Assembly: GCA_036274645.1 (NCBI GenBank)
Contig: DASUFH010000180.1
Span: 1 to 15,492 of the forward strand
Length of the DNA stretch: 15,492 bases
Reading direction: 5' to 3'
Source of the DNA: DASUFH01 sp036274645
GTDB lineage: Bacteria; Acidobacteriota; Terriglobia; 20CM-2-55-15
Both the position numbers and the translations under genes were made by a program. Shown here in pieces: positions 6,540 to 12,903 of this stretch. Under the pieces are notes generated by a model, which did no database searches, was not told where the DNA came from, and saw only the letters and a program-made list of their open reading frames with translations. Positions within the stretch are counted from its first letter, which is position 1; each line of letters begins with the position of its first letter.

Positions 6540-8183
6540 TCAGCCGATCTTGATTCCCGATCGCGAGGCAAATTCGCGAGCTTCGTCGTAACCCGCATCC
6601 ACGTGCCGCGCCACGCCAATCCCCGGGTCGTTGGTGAGAACGCGATTCAGCCGCTCGGTCATTTCATCGGTTCCGTCCGCGACGATGACCTGACCCGCGT
6701 GAAGGGAGTAGCCGATGCCAACGCCTCCACCATGATGAAACGAAACCCAGCTGGCGCCGGACGCCGTGTTCAACAGCGCGTTGAGTATCGGCCAGTCGGC
6801 GATGGCGTCGCTGCCGTCTTTCATCGCTTCAGTTTCACGATACGGAGACGCCACCGATCCGCAGTCCAGATGGTCCCGGCCGATCACCATGGGCGCGGTC
6901 ACCTTCCCGCTCTTCACCAGATGATTGATACGCTCACCAAACTGCGCGCGCTCGCCATAGCCCAACCAGCAGATGCGCGCCGGCAATCCCTGAAAATGCA
7001 CGCGCTCCCGGGCCAGGTGGATCCAGCGATTGAGGACGTCATCGGCGGGAAACAGTTCCAGCACCAGGTCATCGGTCACGGCAATGTCCTCGGGCTTTCC
7101 CGAAAGCGCCACCCAGCGGAAAGGTCCGCGGCCTTCGGCGAACATCGGACGAATGTAGGCCGGAATAAAGCCGGGAAAGTCGTATGCGTTCGTGACGCCG
7201 CCCTCGGCCGCCATCGTGCGGATGTTGTTACCGTAATCGAACGTGACGGCGCCCCGCTTCTGCATGTCGAGCATCGCCTGAACATGAATGGCGATGGATT
7301 CGATGGCGCGCCGGACGTACGTGTCGGGATCGGCCTGGCGAAGCGCGGAGGCTTCCTCGAGTGAGCAGCCGCGTGGGACGTATCCATGCAAAGGATCGTG
7401 CGCGCTGGTCTGGTCCGTCAGCACGTCCGGTATCCAGCCGCGCCGCGCCATTTCGGGCAACACGTCCGCGCAGTTGCCGACGAGCCCCACGGAGAGCGCG
7501 CGGCGTTCATCCCTGGCCCTGGTCACGAGTCGCCATGCGTCGTCGAGGTCTGCCGTCATGGTGTCGAGATATCCGGTCGCGATGCGCCGCTGGACCCGCG
7601 CCGGATCAACTTCCACCGCGAGGCAGGCCGCGCCGTTCATCGTGGCGGCCAGTGGCTGGGCGCCACCCATTCCCCCAAGGCCTCCGGTAAGGAGAATCTT
7701 TCCCGCCAGCGACGAACCGAAGTGTTTGCGCCCGGCGGCGGCAAAGGTTTCATAGGTGCCCTGGACAATCCCTTGCGTTCCGATGTAGATCCAGGATCCA
7801 GCCGTCATCTGTCCGTACATCGTGAGCTGCATTGCTTCCAGGCGCCTGAACTCGTCACGGGTGGCCCAGTGCGGAACCAGATTGGCGTTGGCGATCAGAA
7901 CCCGCGGAGCGTGCCTGAAGGTACGAAAAACGCCCACCGGCTTGCCCGACTGAACGATCAAGGTCTCGTCGTTTTCAAGATTCCGGAGCGCCCGAACGAT
8001 CGCGTGAAAAGCTTCCCAGCTGCGCGCGGCGCGGCCCGAACCGCCATAGACGATCAGCCGCCGGGGATCCTCGGCCACGTCCTCATCGAGGTTGTTCATC
8101 AGCATCCGCAGAGCGGCTTCCTGATGCCAGCCTTTCGCGGAGATCGCCGTTCCACGCGGCGCGCGTATGGGTGTGTATTCCAT
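6540..8183 (-). CDS. hutU: Urocanate hydratase HutU
   Basis: Second step: NAD+-dependent hydration of urocanate to imidazolonepropionate. It is 547 residues from the ATG at 8183-8181; an in-frame TTG at 8189 would add two residues but overlaps the hutH stop and is less likely. Motifs include YGGSGRAARSW (46-56), QSGKPVG (78-84), the glycine-rich NAD-binding LTGGLGGMGGAQ (165-176), CWLGYGER (Cys405, equivalent to the catalytic cysteine region) and SFHHGGGVGIGYS near residue 485-500. The start codon follows the hutH stop in the arrangement TGATCATG, with 2 bases between stop and start, so coupling to hutH is likely. Confidence 0.97.
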   Translation of the reverse strand: MEYTPIRAPRGTAISAKGWHQEAALRMLMNNLDEDVAEDPRRLIVYGGSGRAARSWEAFHAIVRALRNLENDETLIVQSGKPVGVFRTFRHAPRVLIANANLVPHWATRDEFRRLEAMQLTMYGQMTAGSWIYIGTQGIVQGTYETFAAAGRKHFGSSLAGKILLTGGLGGMGGAQPLAATMNGAACLAVEVDPARVQRRIATGYLDTMTADLDDAWRLVTRARDERRALSVGLVGNCADVLPEMARRGWIPDVLTDQTSAHDPLHGYVPRGCSLEEASALRQADPDTYVRRAIESIAIHVQAMLDMQKRGAVTFDYGNNIRTMAAEGGVTNAYDFPGFIPAYIRPMFAEGRGPFRWVALSGKPEDIAVTDDLVLELFPADDVLNRWIHLARERVHFQGLPARICWLGYGERAQFGERINHLVKSGKVTAPMVIGRDHLDCGSVASPYRETEAMKDGSDAIADWPILNALLNTASGASWVSFHHGGGVGIGYSLHAGQVIVADGTDEMTERLNRVLTNDPGIGVARHVDAGYDEAREFASRSGIKIG

Positions 8184-8185
8184 GA

Positions 8186-9691
8186 TCAACTCGCCAGGTT
8201 CACGAACGCGTCGTTTTTCATGATCTCCATCATGCGCTCCATATCCGTCGCCAGCACACGATCTTCCGCAACGTGCGGGATCCTCTCGCGAATCCGTTGA
8301 TAGGCCGCTTCCACCGCAACCCCGGCTTTCAGTGGACGGAGATAGTCGATGCCCTGAGCCCCGCAGAGAAACTCGATGGCCAGCACGCGCTCCAGATTGG
8401 CGACCACCTGCTTCAGTTTCAGGGCTGCGCCCATCGCCATGGGGACGTGATCCTCCCGGTTGCCGGACGTGGGAATCGAATCGACGGAAGCCGGGTGCGA
8501 GAGGACCTTGTTCTCGCTGGCGAGAGCGGCCGCCGCAACCTGCGCAATCATGAAACCGGAGTTGAGACCGGGATGATCGGCCAGAAACGGCGGCAGGTCT
8601 CCATATTCGGGATTCAGCAACCGTTCGATCCGACGCTCGGAGATGTTCGCAAGAACGGTCAGCGAAATCGCGAGAAAGTCGAGAGCCAGGCCGAGCGGCT
8701 GACCGTGGAAGTTTCCGGCCGACAGGATCGCGTTTTCATCGAAGACCAGCGGATTGTCTGTCGCGCTGTTGATCTCGATGGCCGCCACACCGCGCGCGTA
8801 TTCCAGGCACTCGCGCGCCGGCCCGTGGACCTGGGGCATGCATCGCAGGCTGTAGGCGTCCTGAATGCGCCCGCAGTTCATATGCGACTGGCGGATCTCG
8901 CTCTCGCCGAGAAAACGGGAAAGACGTTCGGCAACCTCAATCTGTCCGGGGTGGGGCCGGGCCTGATGCACGCGGGCATCGAACGCTACCGGCGATCCCT
9001 TGAGCGCTTCCAGCGACATGGCTCCGGCCAGATCGGCCAGATCGACCAGCCGCTTCGCGCGACGCCAGCTCAGCACACCGGTCGCGAGAGTTGCCTGCGT
9101 GCCGTTCAGCAACGCGAGACCTTCTTTGGCCTGGAGATCCAGCGGAGGCGCGCCGATGGCGTCCAGCGCCACGCGGCCACCGACTCTGGCGCCGCCCTGA
9201 ACGACTTCGCCTTCGCCGATCAACACGAGCGCGAGGTGCGCCAGAGGCGCCAGGTCGCCGCTCGCCCCAACACTGCCGCGGCACGGGATCACCGGATAAA
9301 CATCATGATTGAGCAAATCGCAAAGACGTTCGGCAACGATCGGTCTTGCGCCGGACAAACCTTTGGCGAGGACGTTCGCGCGCAGGAGCATGAGCGCGCG
9401 CGTCTCTTCTTCGGTAAATGGGTCGCCAAGCCCCGCCGCGTGGCTGCGCACGAGATTGTGCTGAAGTGGAGTGATCTGATCGCTGCCGATATGGACGTCG
9501 GCGAGTTTGCCGAAACCGGTGGATACCCCGTAAACCGCGCGCCCTTCACGGACGATGGCTTCGATGACCTGACGCGATCGCGACATCCGCTCCGCCGCTT
9601 CCGGCGCGAGAACGACTCGCCGCCTGGCCGCCGCCACCTGGTGGACGTCATCGATCGTCAGCGTCTGACCGTCAATCTGGAGCGGATCCAT
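8186..9691 (-). CDS. hutH: Histidine ammonia-lyase HutH
   Basis: First and committed step: non-oxidative deamination of L-histidine to urocanate. It is 501 residues long, normal for the family. The self-forming MIO prosthetic group arises from Ala143-Ser144-Gly145 in GSVGASGDLAPLAH (139-152). The active-site tyrosine loop is AVYGVSTGFGKL (52-63). NSATDNPLVF (308-317) and GNFHGQPL (326-333) are also family signatures. It leads the operon hutH-hutU-hutI-FTCD. The ATG at 9691 has no Shine-Dalgarno sequence, and a TATGAT hexamer ends 6 bases before it, so the message may be leaderless. No HutC-type regulator gene lies nearby. Confidence 0.97.
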   Translation of the reverse strand: MDPLQIDGQTLTIDDVHQVAAARRRVVLAPEAAERMSRSRQVIEAIVREGRAVYGVSTGFGKLADVHIGSDQITPLQHNLVRSHAAGLGDPFTEEETRALMLLRANVLAKGLSGARPIVAERLCDLLNHDVYPVIPCRGSVGASGDLAPLAHLALVLIGEGEVVQGGARVGGRVALDAIGAPPLDLQAKEGLALLNGTQATLATGVLSWRRAKRLVDLADLAGAMSLEALKGSPVAFDARVHQARPHPGQIEVAERLSRFLGESEIRQSHMNCGRIQDAYSLRCMPQVHGPARECLEYARGVAAIEINSATDNPLVFDENAILSAGNFHGQPLGLALDFLAISLTVLANISERRIERLLNPEYGDLPPFLADHPGLNSGFMIAQVAAAALASENKVLSHPASVDSIPTSGNREDHVPMAMGAALKLKQVVANLERVLAIEFLCGAQGIDYLRPLKAGVAVEAAYQRIRERIPHVAEDRVLATDMERMMEIMKNDAFVNLAS

Positions 9692-9697
9692 GGATTA

Positions 9698-9703
9698 ATC
9701 ATA
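9698..9703 (-). promoter_or_regulatory. Possible -10 element for the hut operon
   Basis: TATGAT on the minus strand, 6 bases upstream of the hutH ATG. The best -35 candidate at 18-base spacing (TGGTCG) matches only 3 of 6 positions. It is listed because hutH lacks a Shine-Dalgarno sequence and the same arrangement is seen before two other genes in the window. Confidence 0.2.
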
Positions 9704-9734
9704 TTCGCCGGCGCCCGGTATCGACCAGTCCGCA

Positions 9735-9874
9735 TGTAGGGGCGGTCATAGAAGCTGTGAATGAATTGGGGACAGCCTCCGAATTCGGTGTTATCAACGC
9801 CACCCTCACTGAATTCGGAGGCTGTCCCCAATTCATTCACGAAACATTCTGGGCGGTCATAGACCGCCCCCACA
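9735..9874. repeat. GGGGCGGTC-type repeat, locus 2, with a second element nested inside
   Basis: The left end TGTAGGGGCGGTCATAG (9735-9751) faces the right end GGGCGGTCATAGACCGCCCC (9851-9870, itself an 8-bp-arm palindrome) followed by CACA. Read inward from both sides, the termini share TGT(A/G)GGGGCGGTC. The 84-bp GGGGACAG palindrome occupies 9757-9840 between them. It lies just upstream of hutH. Confidence 0.75.
9757..9840. repeat. GGGGACAG palindromic element, copy 2 (REP/MITE-like)
   Basis: Arms of 34 bp with one mismatch (9757-9790 and 9807-9840; starting GTGAATGAATTGGGGACAG) enclose a 16-base centre. The reverse complement of the centre matches the centre of the copy at 715-800, which carries about 10 extra bases. 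This is the same element in inverted orientation, 9 kb away. Confidence 0.87.
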
Positions 9875-9880
9875 AAAAAA

Positions 9881-9902
9881 GCGGATGCAAAGCGGGTGCA
9901 AA
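9881..9902. repeat. Tandem 11-mer, GCGGRTGCAAA twice
   Basis: GCGGATGCAAA (9881-9891) is followed directly by GCGGGTGCAAA (9892-9902). An inverted match to GGTGCAAA, TTTGCACC, lies at 9991-9998. The motif flanks the DnaA-box-like cluster. Its function is unknown. Confidence 0.45.
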
Positions 9903-9907
9903 AAGGC

Positions 9908-9942
9908 TGATCCACAGAAGCTGTGGATAAGCCTGTGGAAAA
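9908..9942. promoter_or_regulatory. Cluster of three DnaA-box-like 9-mers
   Basis: TGATCCACA (9908-9916, plus), TTATCCACA (9930-9922, minus; exact match to the Escherichia coli consensus) and TTTTCCACA (9942-9934, minus) fall within 35 bases. The first two also form an inverted repeat, ATCCACAG-AAG-CTGTGGAT (9910-9928). This could be a DnaA-binding regulatory or titration site between hutH and hflX. It could also be a small hairpin that only resembles DnaA boxes. No dnaA, dnaN or other origin-associated gene is in the window. Confidence 0.4.
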
Positions 9943-10261
9943 CCTGCGCCAGAGCCCCCTGAGGCCTCTCAAATATGGGGTTTATAGCACTTTGCACCGA
10001 TTTCGGTCGGCGCCGGCCGCTGTTGAAAACTTGACGCTTTTGGGGCCTTTCCGGGTGGCGCTCAACCCCCTGTCCTGACGGCATTCGGGGCAAGACCTCC
10101 GGGTGAGTCCAGAATGCATGGGCTTTCTGAACTAAGACCGGCGCAATACGAGATCTGGCGGGCCTTTCAGAGGAGGGGGCTGCGGAAAGCCTTGTCCTGT
10201 CTGGGATCGCGGCGAGCGCTTGTTCGAAACGCGCATGAAACGTGAATTTCAGGCGAAGGGT
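9943..10261. other. Intergenic stretch without a recognisable gene
   Basis: About 320 bases lie between the DnaA-box-like cluster and the hflX stop. I see no convincing open frame, tRNA or terminator. There are short C- and G-rich runs and weak imperfect palindromes around 10110-10195. The hflX message ends into this region. The hut operon promoter, if not the TATGAT at 9698-9703, should lie upstream of 9691. Confidence 0.5.
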
Positions 10262-11353
10262 TCACTGTGAGTTCAATTCCGGGGCGTCGGGGCTTCCGCT
10301 CGGATTCCAGTCCGGCAGCGCGCGGATCAAGCGATCCACAAGCTGGTCCAGACCATCGCCGTTCCGCGCGGAAACGAGGACGTCGCCTTCGGTGGCGGCC
10401 CGGCGGACGTCAGTCTCCGCCAGAAGATCCGCTTTCGAATAGACCGTCAGGACAGGGTTGGCGCCGGCGCCAATCTCCTTAAGAACGCCGAGCACGACCT
10501 CGCGCTTCCGGTCGCGGTCATCATCGGACGAATCGATCACATGGAGAATGAGATCCGCCTGGACGACTTCCTCGAGGGTCGCGCGGAAAGCGGACACCAG
10601 TTGGTGCGGCAGTTTCCGGATGAAGCCGACCGTGTCGGAAATCAGGATGGACCGGCGCCCCCCGAGGCGAATCTTGCGAATGAGCGGATCCAGAGTCGAA
10701 AACATGCGGCTCGACACCAGGGTGGTTTCGCCCGACAACGCCTGAAACAGGGTCGACTTGCCGGCGTTCGTATAGCCCACCAGCGAGACGAGCGGCAGAC
10801 GGTCGCGCCGTCTCCGGTCGCGGTGCAATTGCCGGTGTTTGCGGATTGCTTCGATCTCCCGGCCCAGGACCGCGATGCGATGCCGGATCTGCCGCCGGTC
10901 CATTTCCAGCTTCGTTTCACCCGGACCGCGCGTGCCGATCCCGCCACCCAACCGCGACAGATAGCTGCGGCCGCCGGCCAGCCGCGACAGCCGGTAATTC
11001 CATTGGGCCAGCTCGACCTGCAGCTTCCCTTCTTTGGTCTGGGCGCGGCGCGCAAAAATGTCGAGGATGAGGCCCGTGCGGTCGACGACCTTGGTCTCGA
11101 GCGCTTCTTCGAGGTTGCGGGCCTGGCTGGGGCTGAGTTCATCGTCGAAAATGACGACATCGATGGATTCGGCCAGAACCGTCTGGCGGAGTTGATCCAC
11201 CTTGCCCTTGCCGATATATGTGGCCGGATCGGGGTGGTCCCGGCGCTGGACGAACTCGTCAACCACCCGCGCTCCCGCCGTAATCGCCAGTTCGCGAAGT
11301 TCCGCAAGCGTGTCGTCAGAATCGTTGACCGTAACCAGGAGGGCGGCTTCCAT
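10262..11353 (-). CDS. hflX: GTPase HflX
   Basis: Ribosome-associated GTPase of the Obg-HflX group; characterised homologues split stalled ribosomes under stress. From the ATG at 11353 it has 363 residues. The N-terminal HflX domain holds YIGKGKVDQL (46-55) and VVIFDDELSPSQARNLE (66-82). The glycine-rich linker GGGIGTRGPGETKLE (136-150) is a family hallmark. The GTPase domain has G1 GYTNAGKST (193-201), G3 DTVGF (240-244), G4 SKAD (306-309) and G5 VSAR (327-330). An upstream in-frame ATG at 11404 would add 17 residues, but these are encoded by two hairpins and have no place in the family alignment, where the protein normally begins close to the ALLVTV strand. It is the third gene of the miaA-hfq-hflX cluster. 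Confidence 0.93.
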   Translation of the reverse strand: MEAALLVTVNDSDDTLAELRELAITAGARVVDEFVQRRDHPDPATYIGKGKVDQLRQTVLAESIDVVIFDDELSPSQARNLEEALETKVVDRTGLILDIFARRAQTKEGKLQVELAQWNYRLSRLAGGRSYLSRLGGGIGTRGPGETKLEMDRRQIRHRIAVLGREIEAIRKHRQLHRDRRRRDRLPLVSLVGYTNAGKSTLFQALSGETTLVSSRMFSTLDPLIRKIRLGGRRSILISDTVGFIRKLPHQLVSAFRATLEEVVQADLILHVIDSSDDDRDRKREVVLGVLKEIGAGANPVLTVYSKADLLAETDVRRAATEGDVLVSARNGDGLDQLVDRLIRALPDWNPSGSPDAPELNSQ

Positions 11354-11355
11354 AA

Positions 11356-11409
11356 CCGCTATGGTAGCGGGATCGAGGAGGATGGCGCGACAGCGCCGCG
11401 CCATCCTCC
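11356..11409 (-). promoter_or_regulatory. Two tandem hairpins in the hfq-hflX junction
   Basis: The first hairpin has perfect 13-bp arms (11377-11389 and 11397-11409, GGAGGATGGCGCG with its complement) and a 7-base loop. It encloses the possible hflX start codon at 11404-11402 and the GGGAGG before it. The second has 6-bp arms (11356-11361 and 11365-11370, CCGCTA/TAGCGG) and ends 2 bases before the preferred hflX ATG at 11353. Neither is followed by a T-run. They may act as a processing site, an hfq 3' stabiliser or a translation block on hflX. Confidence 0.6.
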
Positions 11410-11416
11410 CGCCGGA

Positions 11417-11701
11417 TCAGTGCGTTGAGCCTGCAGCGACCGGGCTCGATGGCGAACCGGCCATTGACCGGGCCATCGTCACTGTTGAGATGGCATGTTT
11501 AAAAATCAGCTGGTCCTGATTGTTGGATTCCAACACGACCGAATACTTGTCGAAAGCCTTGATTCTCCCGATCAGTTTCACTCCGCTGATCAGAAATACC
11601 GTAACCAGCATTTTGTCCCGGCGAACGGTGTTCAGATAAACGTCCTGGATATTCTGAGCGGCCGCTTTGTTTTCTTGTTTTGTTTCCGCTTTGTTCTCCA
11701 T
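11417..11701 (-). CDS. hfq: RNA chaperone Hfq
   Basis: An Sm-like protein that forms hexameric rings, pairs small RNAs with mRNAs and acts in the cytoplasm. It is 94 residues long. The Sm fold runs from about residue 16 to 76: IQDVYLNTVRRDK (18-30, with the proximal-face Gln19 region and rim arginines 27-28), VFLISGVKLIGRIKAFD (35-51, Sm1) and LIFKHAISTV (65-74, Sm2 with the KHAIS signature). A charged N-terminal extension of about 15 residues (Lys/Glu/Gln-rich) precedes the core, and a short Ser/Ala/Pro tail follows it. The start is supported by AGGAG five bases upstream. This Shine-Dalgarno sequence overlaps the miaA stop codon, so the two genes are probably coupled. Confidence 0.97.
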   Translation of the reverse strand: MENKAETKQENKAAAQNIQDVYLNTVRRDKMLVTVFLISGVKLIGRIKAFDKYSVVLESNNQDQLIFKHAISTVTMARSMAGSPSSPVAAGSTH

Positions 11702-11706
11702 AGAGG

Positions 11707-11712
11707 CTCCTA
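11707..11712 (-). promoter_or_regulatory. hfq ribosome binding site overlapping the miaA stop
   Basis: TAGGAG on the minus strand: TAG (11712-11710) ends miaA, and AGGAG (11711-11707) is the hfq Shine-Dalgarno sequence, 5 bases before its ATG. It is the clearest ribosome binding site in the window. The shared bases suggest ribosomes finishing miaA help start hfq. Confidence 0.75.
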
Positions 11713-12654
11713 ACGCGAAAGGGCAAGTTGCACGAATCGATGGGCTCTCTCTTTTATACTGTCGTTATCTCCTGGCCCATCGAACCAAGTAACGCCCGGC
11801 TGATTCCTAAACCAGGTCATTTGTCGTTTTGCATATCGCCGAGTGTTGCGCTGAATTATACGGATGGTTTCGTCCCAGGGGATAGAATCTTCGAGATTGG
11901 CCACAATTTCCCGATAACCGATGGCTCCGAACGCCCGGGCCTCTGGAGACGTTCCGGCGTCAATCAGCCCACGGACCTCCTCAACGAAACCCGCCGCAAA
12001 CATCCGAACGACACGCTCGTCGATGCGCCTCCACGTCTCGTCCCGATCCGGATTCAGCCCGATCGTATGAACACGGAATCCCTTCAGCGGTTGCCGCGGC
12101 TCACGACGAAAATGCTCGGAAAGAGATTGTCCGGTTGCCAGACGCACTTCGAGCGCGCGCATGATTTTCGGCTTGTCGCGCGGCGCGATACGGCCGGCGG
12201 CTTCCGGATCGAACCGCTTGAGCAGGCGGTGCAGATACTCCCGGCCCCTTTTTTCGACGATCGACTCCATCCGGCGACGCCAGAGTTCGGATCGCTGAGG
12301 ACCGTCAAACAGACCCTCGATGACCGCCTTCAAATAGAAACCCGTGCCACCCACGAGGATTGGCAGGCGAGACCGGCTGCGAATCTCCTCCAGAACGGGA
12401 CGCGCTTCGCGCTGATAGTCGCCGGCGGTGTAGACGTCGTCAGGATCGCGGATATCGATCATATGGTGAGGAACGCGCCGACGCTCCTCGGCAGTGGGCT
12501 TGGCCGAACCGATATCGAGTCCACGGAAGATCTGAACCGAATCGTAGTTCACGATCTCGCCACCGAAGTGTTCGGCGATCGAGAGAGCGAGATCCGATTT
12601 GCCGCTGGCCGTCGGACCAACAATGGCGATGAGTGGAAAGTCGGAAACGGTCAC
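11710..12654 (-). CDS. miaA: tRNA dimethylallyltransferase MiaA
   Basis: Transfers a dimethylallyl group to N6 of adenosine 37 in tRNAs that read codons starting with U. It is 314 residues long, typical for the family. Visible motifs are the P-loop GPTASGKS (13-20), NYDSVQIFRGLDIGSAKP (36-53, with the conserved Asp-Ser), HHMID (63-67), LVGGTGFYLKA (100-110) and the C-terminal RNTRRYAKRQMTWFR. The start is GTG at 12654-12652, which places the P-loop 12 residues in, as in homologues; no ATG is available. There is no clear Shine-Dalgarno sequence. A perfect 36-bp tandem duplication covers this start. It is the first gene of miaA-hfq-hflX, an order also known from enterobacteria. Confidence 0.96.
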   Translation of the reverse strand: MTVSDFPLIAIVGPTASGKSDLALSIAEHFGGEIVNYDSVQIFRGLDIGSAKPTAEERRRVPHHMIDIRDPDDVYTAGDYQREARPVLEEIRSRSRLPILVGGTGFYLKAVIEGLFDGPQRSELWRRRMESIVEKRGREYLHRLLKRFDPEAAGRIAPRDKPKIMRALEVRLATGQSLSEHFRREPRQPLKGFRVHTIGLNPDRDETWRRIDERVVRMFAAGFVEEVRGLIDAGTSPEARAFGAIGYREIVANLEDSIPWDETIRIIQRNTRRYAKRQMTWFRNQPGVTWFDGPGDNDSIKERAHRFVQLALSR

Positions 12655-12712
12655 CTGTTTTTTCGTGCTGATCTAATCGGAAACGGTCACCTGTTTTTTC
12701 GTGCTGATCTAA
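12641..12712. repeat. Perfect 36-bp tandem duplication over the miaA start
   Basis: Positions 12641-12676 and 12677-12712 are identical. Each unit carries the GTG start, the first five codons of miaA and the bases just upstream, including an AAAAAA run. Thirty-six bases is twelve codons, so the duplicated start is in frame with miaA, but the junction makes a TAG after five codons. The lack of any divergence suggests a recent event. Confidence 0.95.
12673..12690 (-). other. Possible five-codon minicistron upstream of miaA
   Basis: The upstream copy of the 36-bp duplication begins with GTG at 12690 and reads Met-Thr-Val-Ser-Asp, then TAG at 12675-12673. It ends 18 bases before the true miaA start and has the same upstream sequence as that start, so whatever loads ribosomes on miaA could also load them here. 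It may lower or tune MiaA synthesis. Translation is not shown. Confidence 0.35.
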
Positions 12713-12723
12713 ACGGGAGCATT

Positions 12724-12829
12724 TGCAGGGGCGGTCTATGACGTCTATGACCGCCCGCGTTTCGGAACGGACCTCTTGATTTCACCAGGATTCACGCCGA
12801 AACGTGGGCGGTCATAAACCGCCCCTGCA
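12724..12829. repeat. GGGGCGGTC-type repeat, locus 3, complete inverted pair
   Basis: The left arm 12724-12765 and right arm 12797-12829 are inverted copies of TGCAGGGGCGG(T/C)YTATGACCGCCC and a trailing CGTTTCGG, around a 31-base centre. The left arm has a 9-bp internal duplication (TCTATGACG at 12735-12743 followed by TCTATGAC), and there are two further substitutions. Each arm is itself a small palindrome. It is the most complete member of the family seen at 566-688 and 9735-9874, and it lies between spoIID-like and miaA. Confidence 0.8.
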
Positions 12830-12903
12830 TGCAGACGGGGACCCAAGAACGCGGTAGCGGTTGCAGGGACGCCCGGCAGTGTCCGCCAAATCCGCGCCCG
12901 TCT

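Noticed and set aside
8184..8189. TTG start for hutU two codons upstream of the ATG
   Set aside because: It would overlap the hutH stop, and the ATG at 8183 gives the normal N-terminus with a usual start codon.
8273..9739. Long plus-strand open frame antisense to hutH
   Set aside because: It is a shadow of a full-length hutH with all catalytic motifs; no motif or ribosome binding site supports it.
9658..9972. Small minus-strand open frame across the repeat region upstream of hutH
   Set aside because: It is encoded mostly by the two palindromic elements and overlaps the hutH start; the peptide has no coherent features.
9881..9998. Chromosomal replication origin
   Set aside because: Only three DnaA-box-like sites, no clear AT-rich unwinding region and no dnaA, dnaN, gyrB or parAB nearby; kept only as a possible DnaA site.
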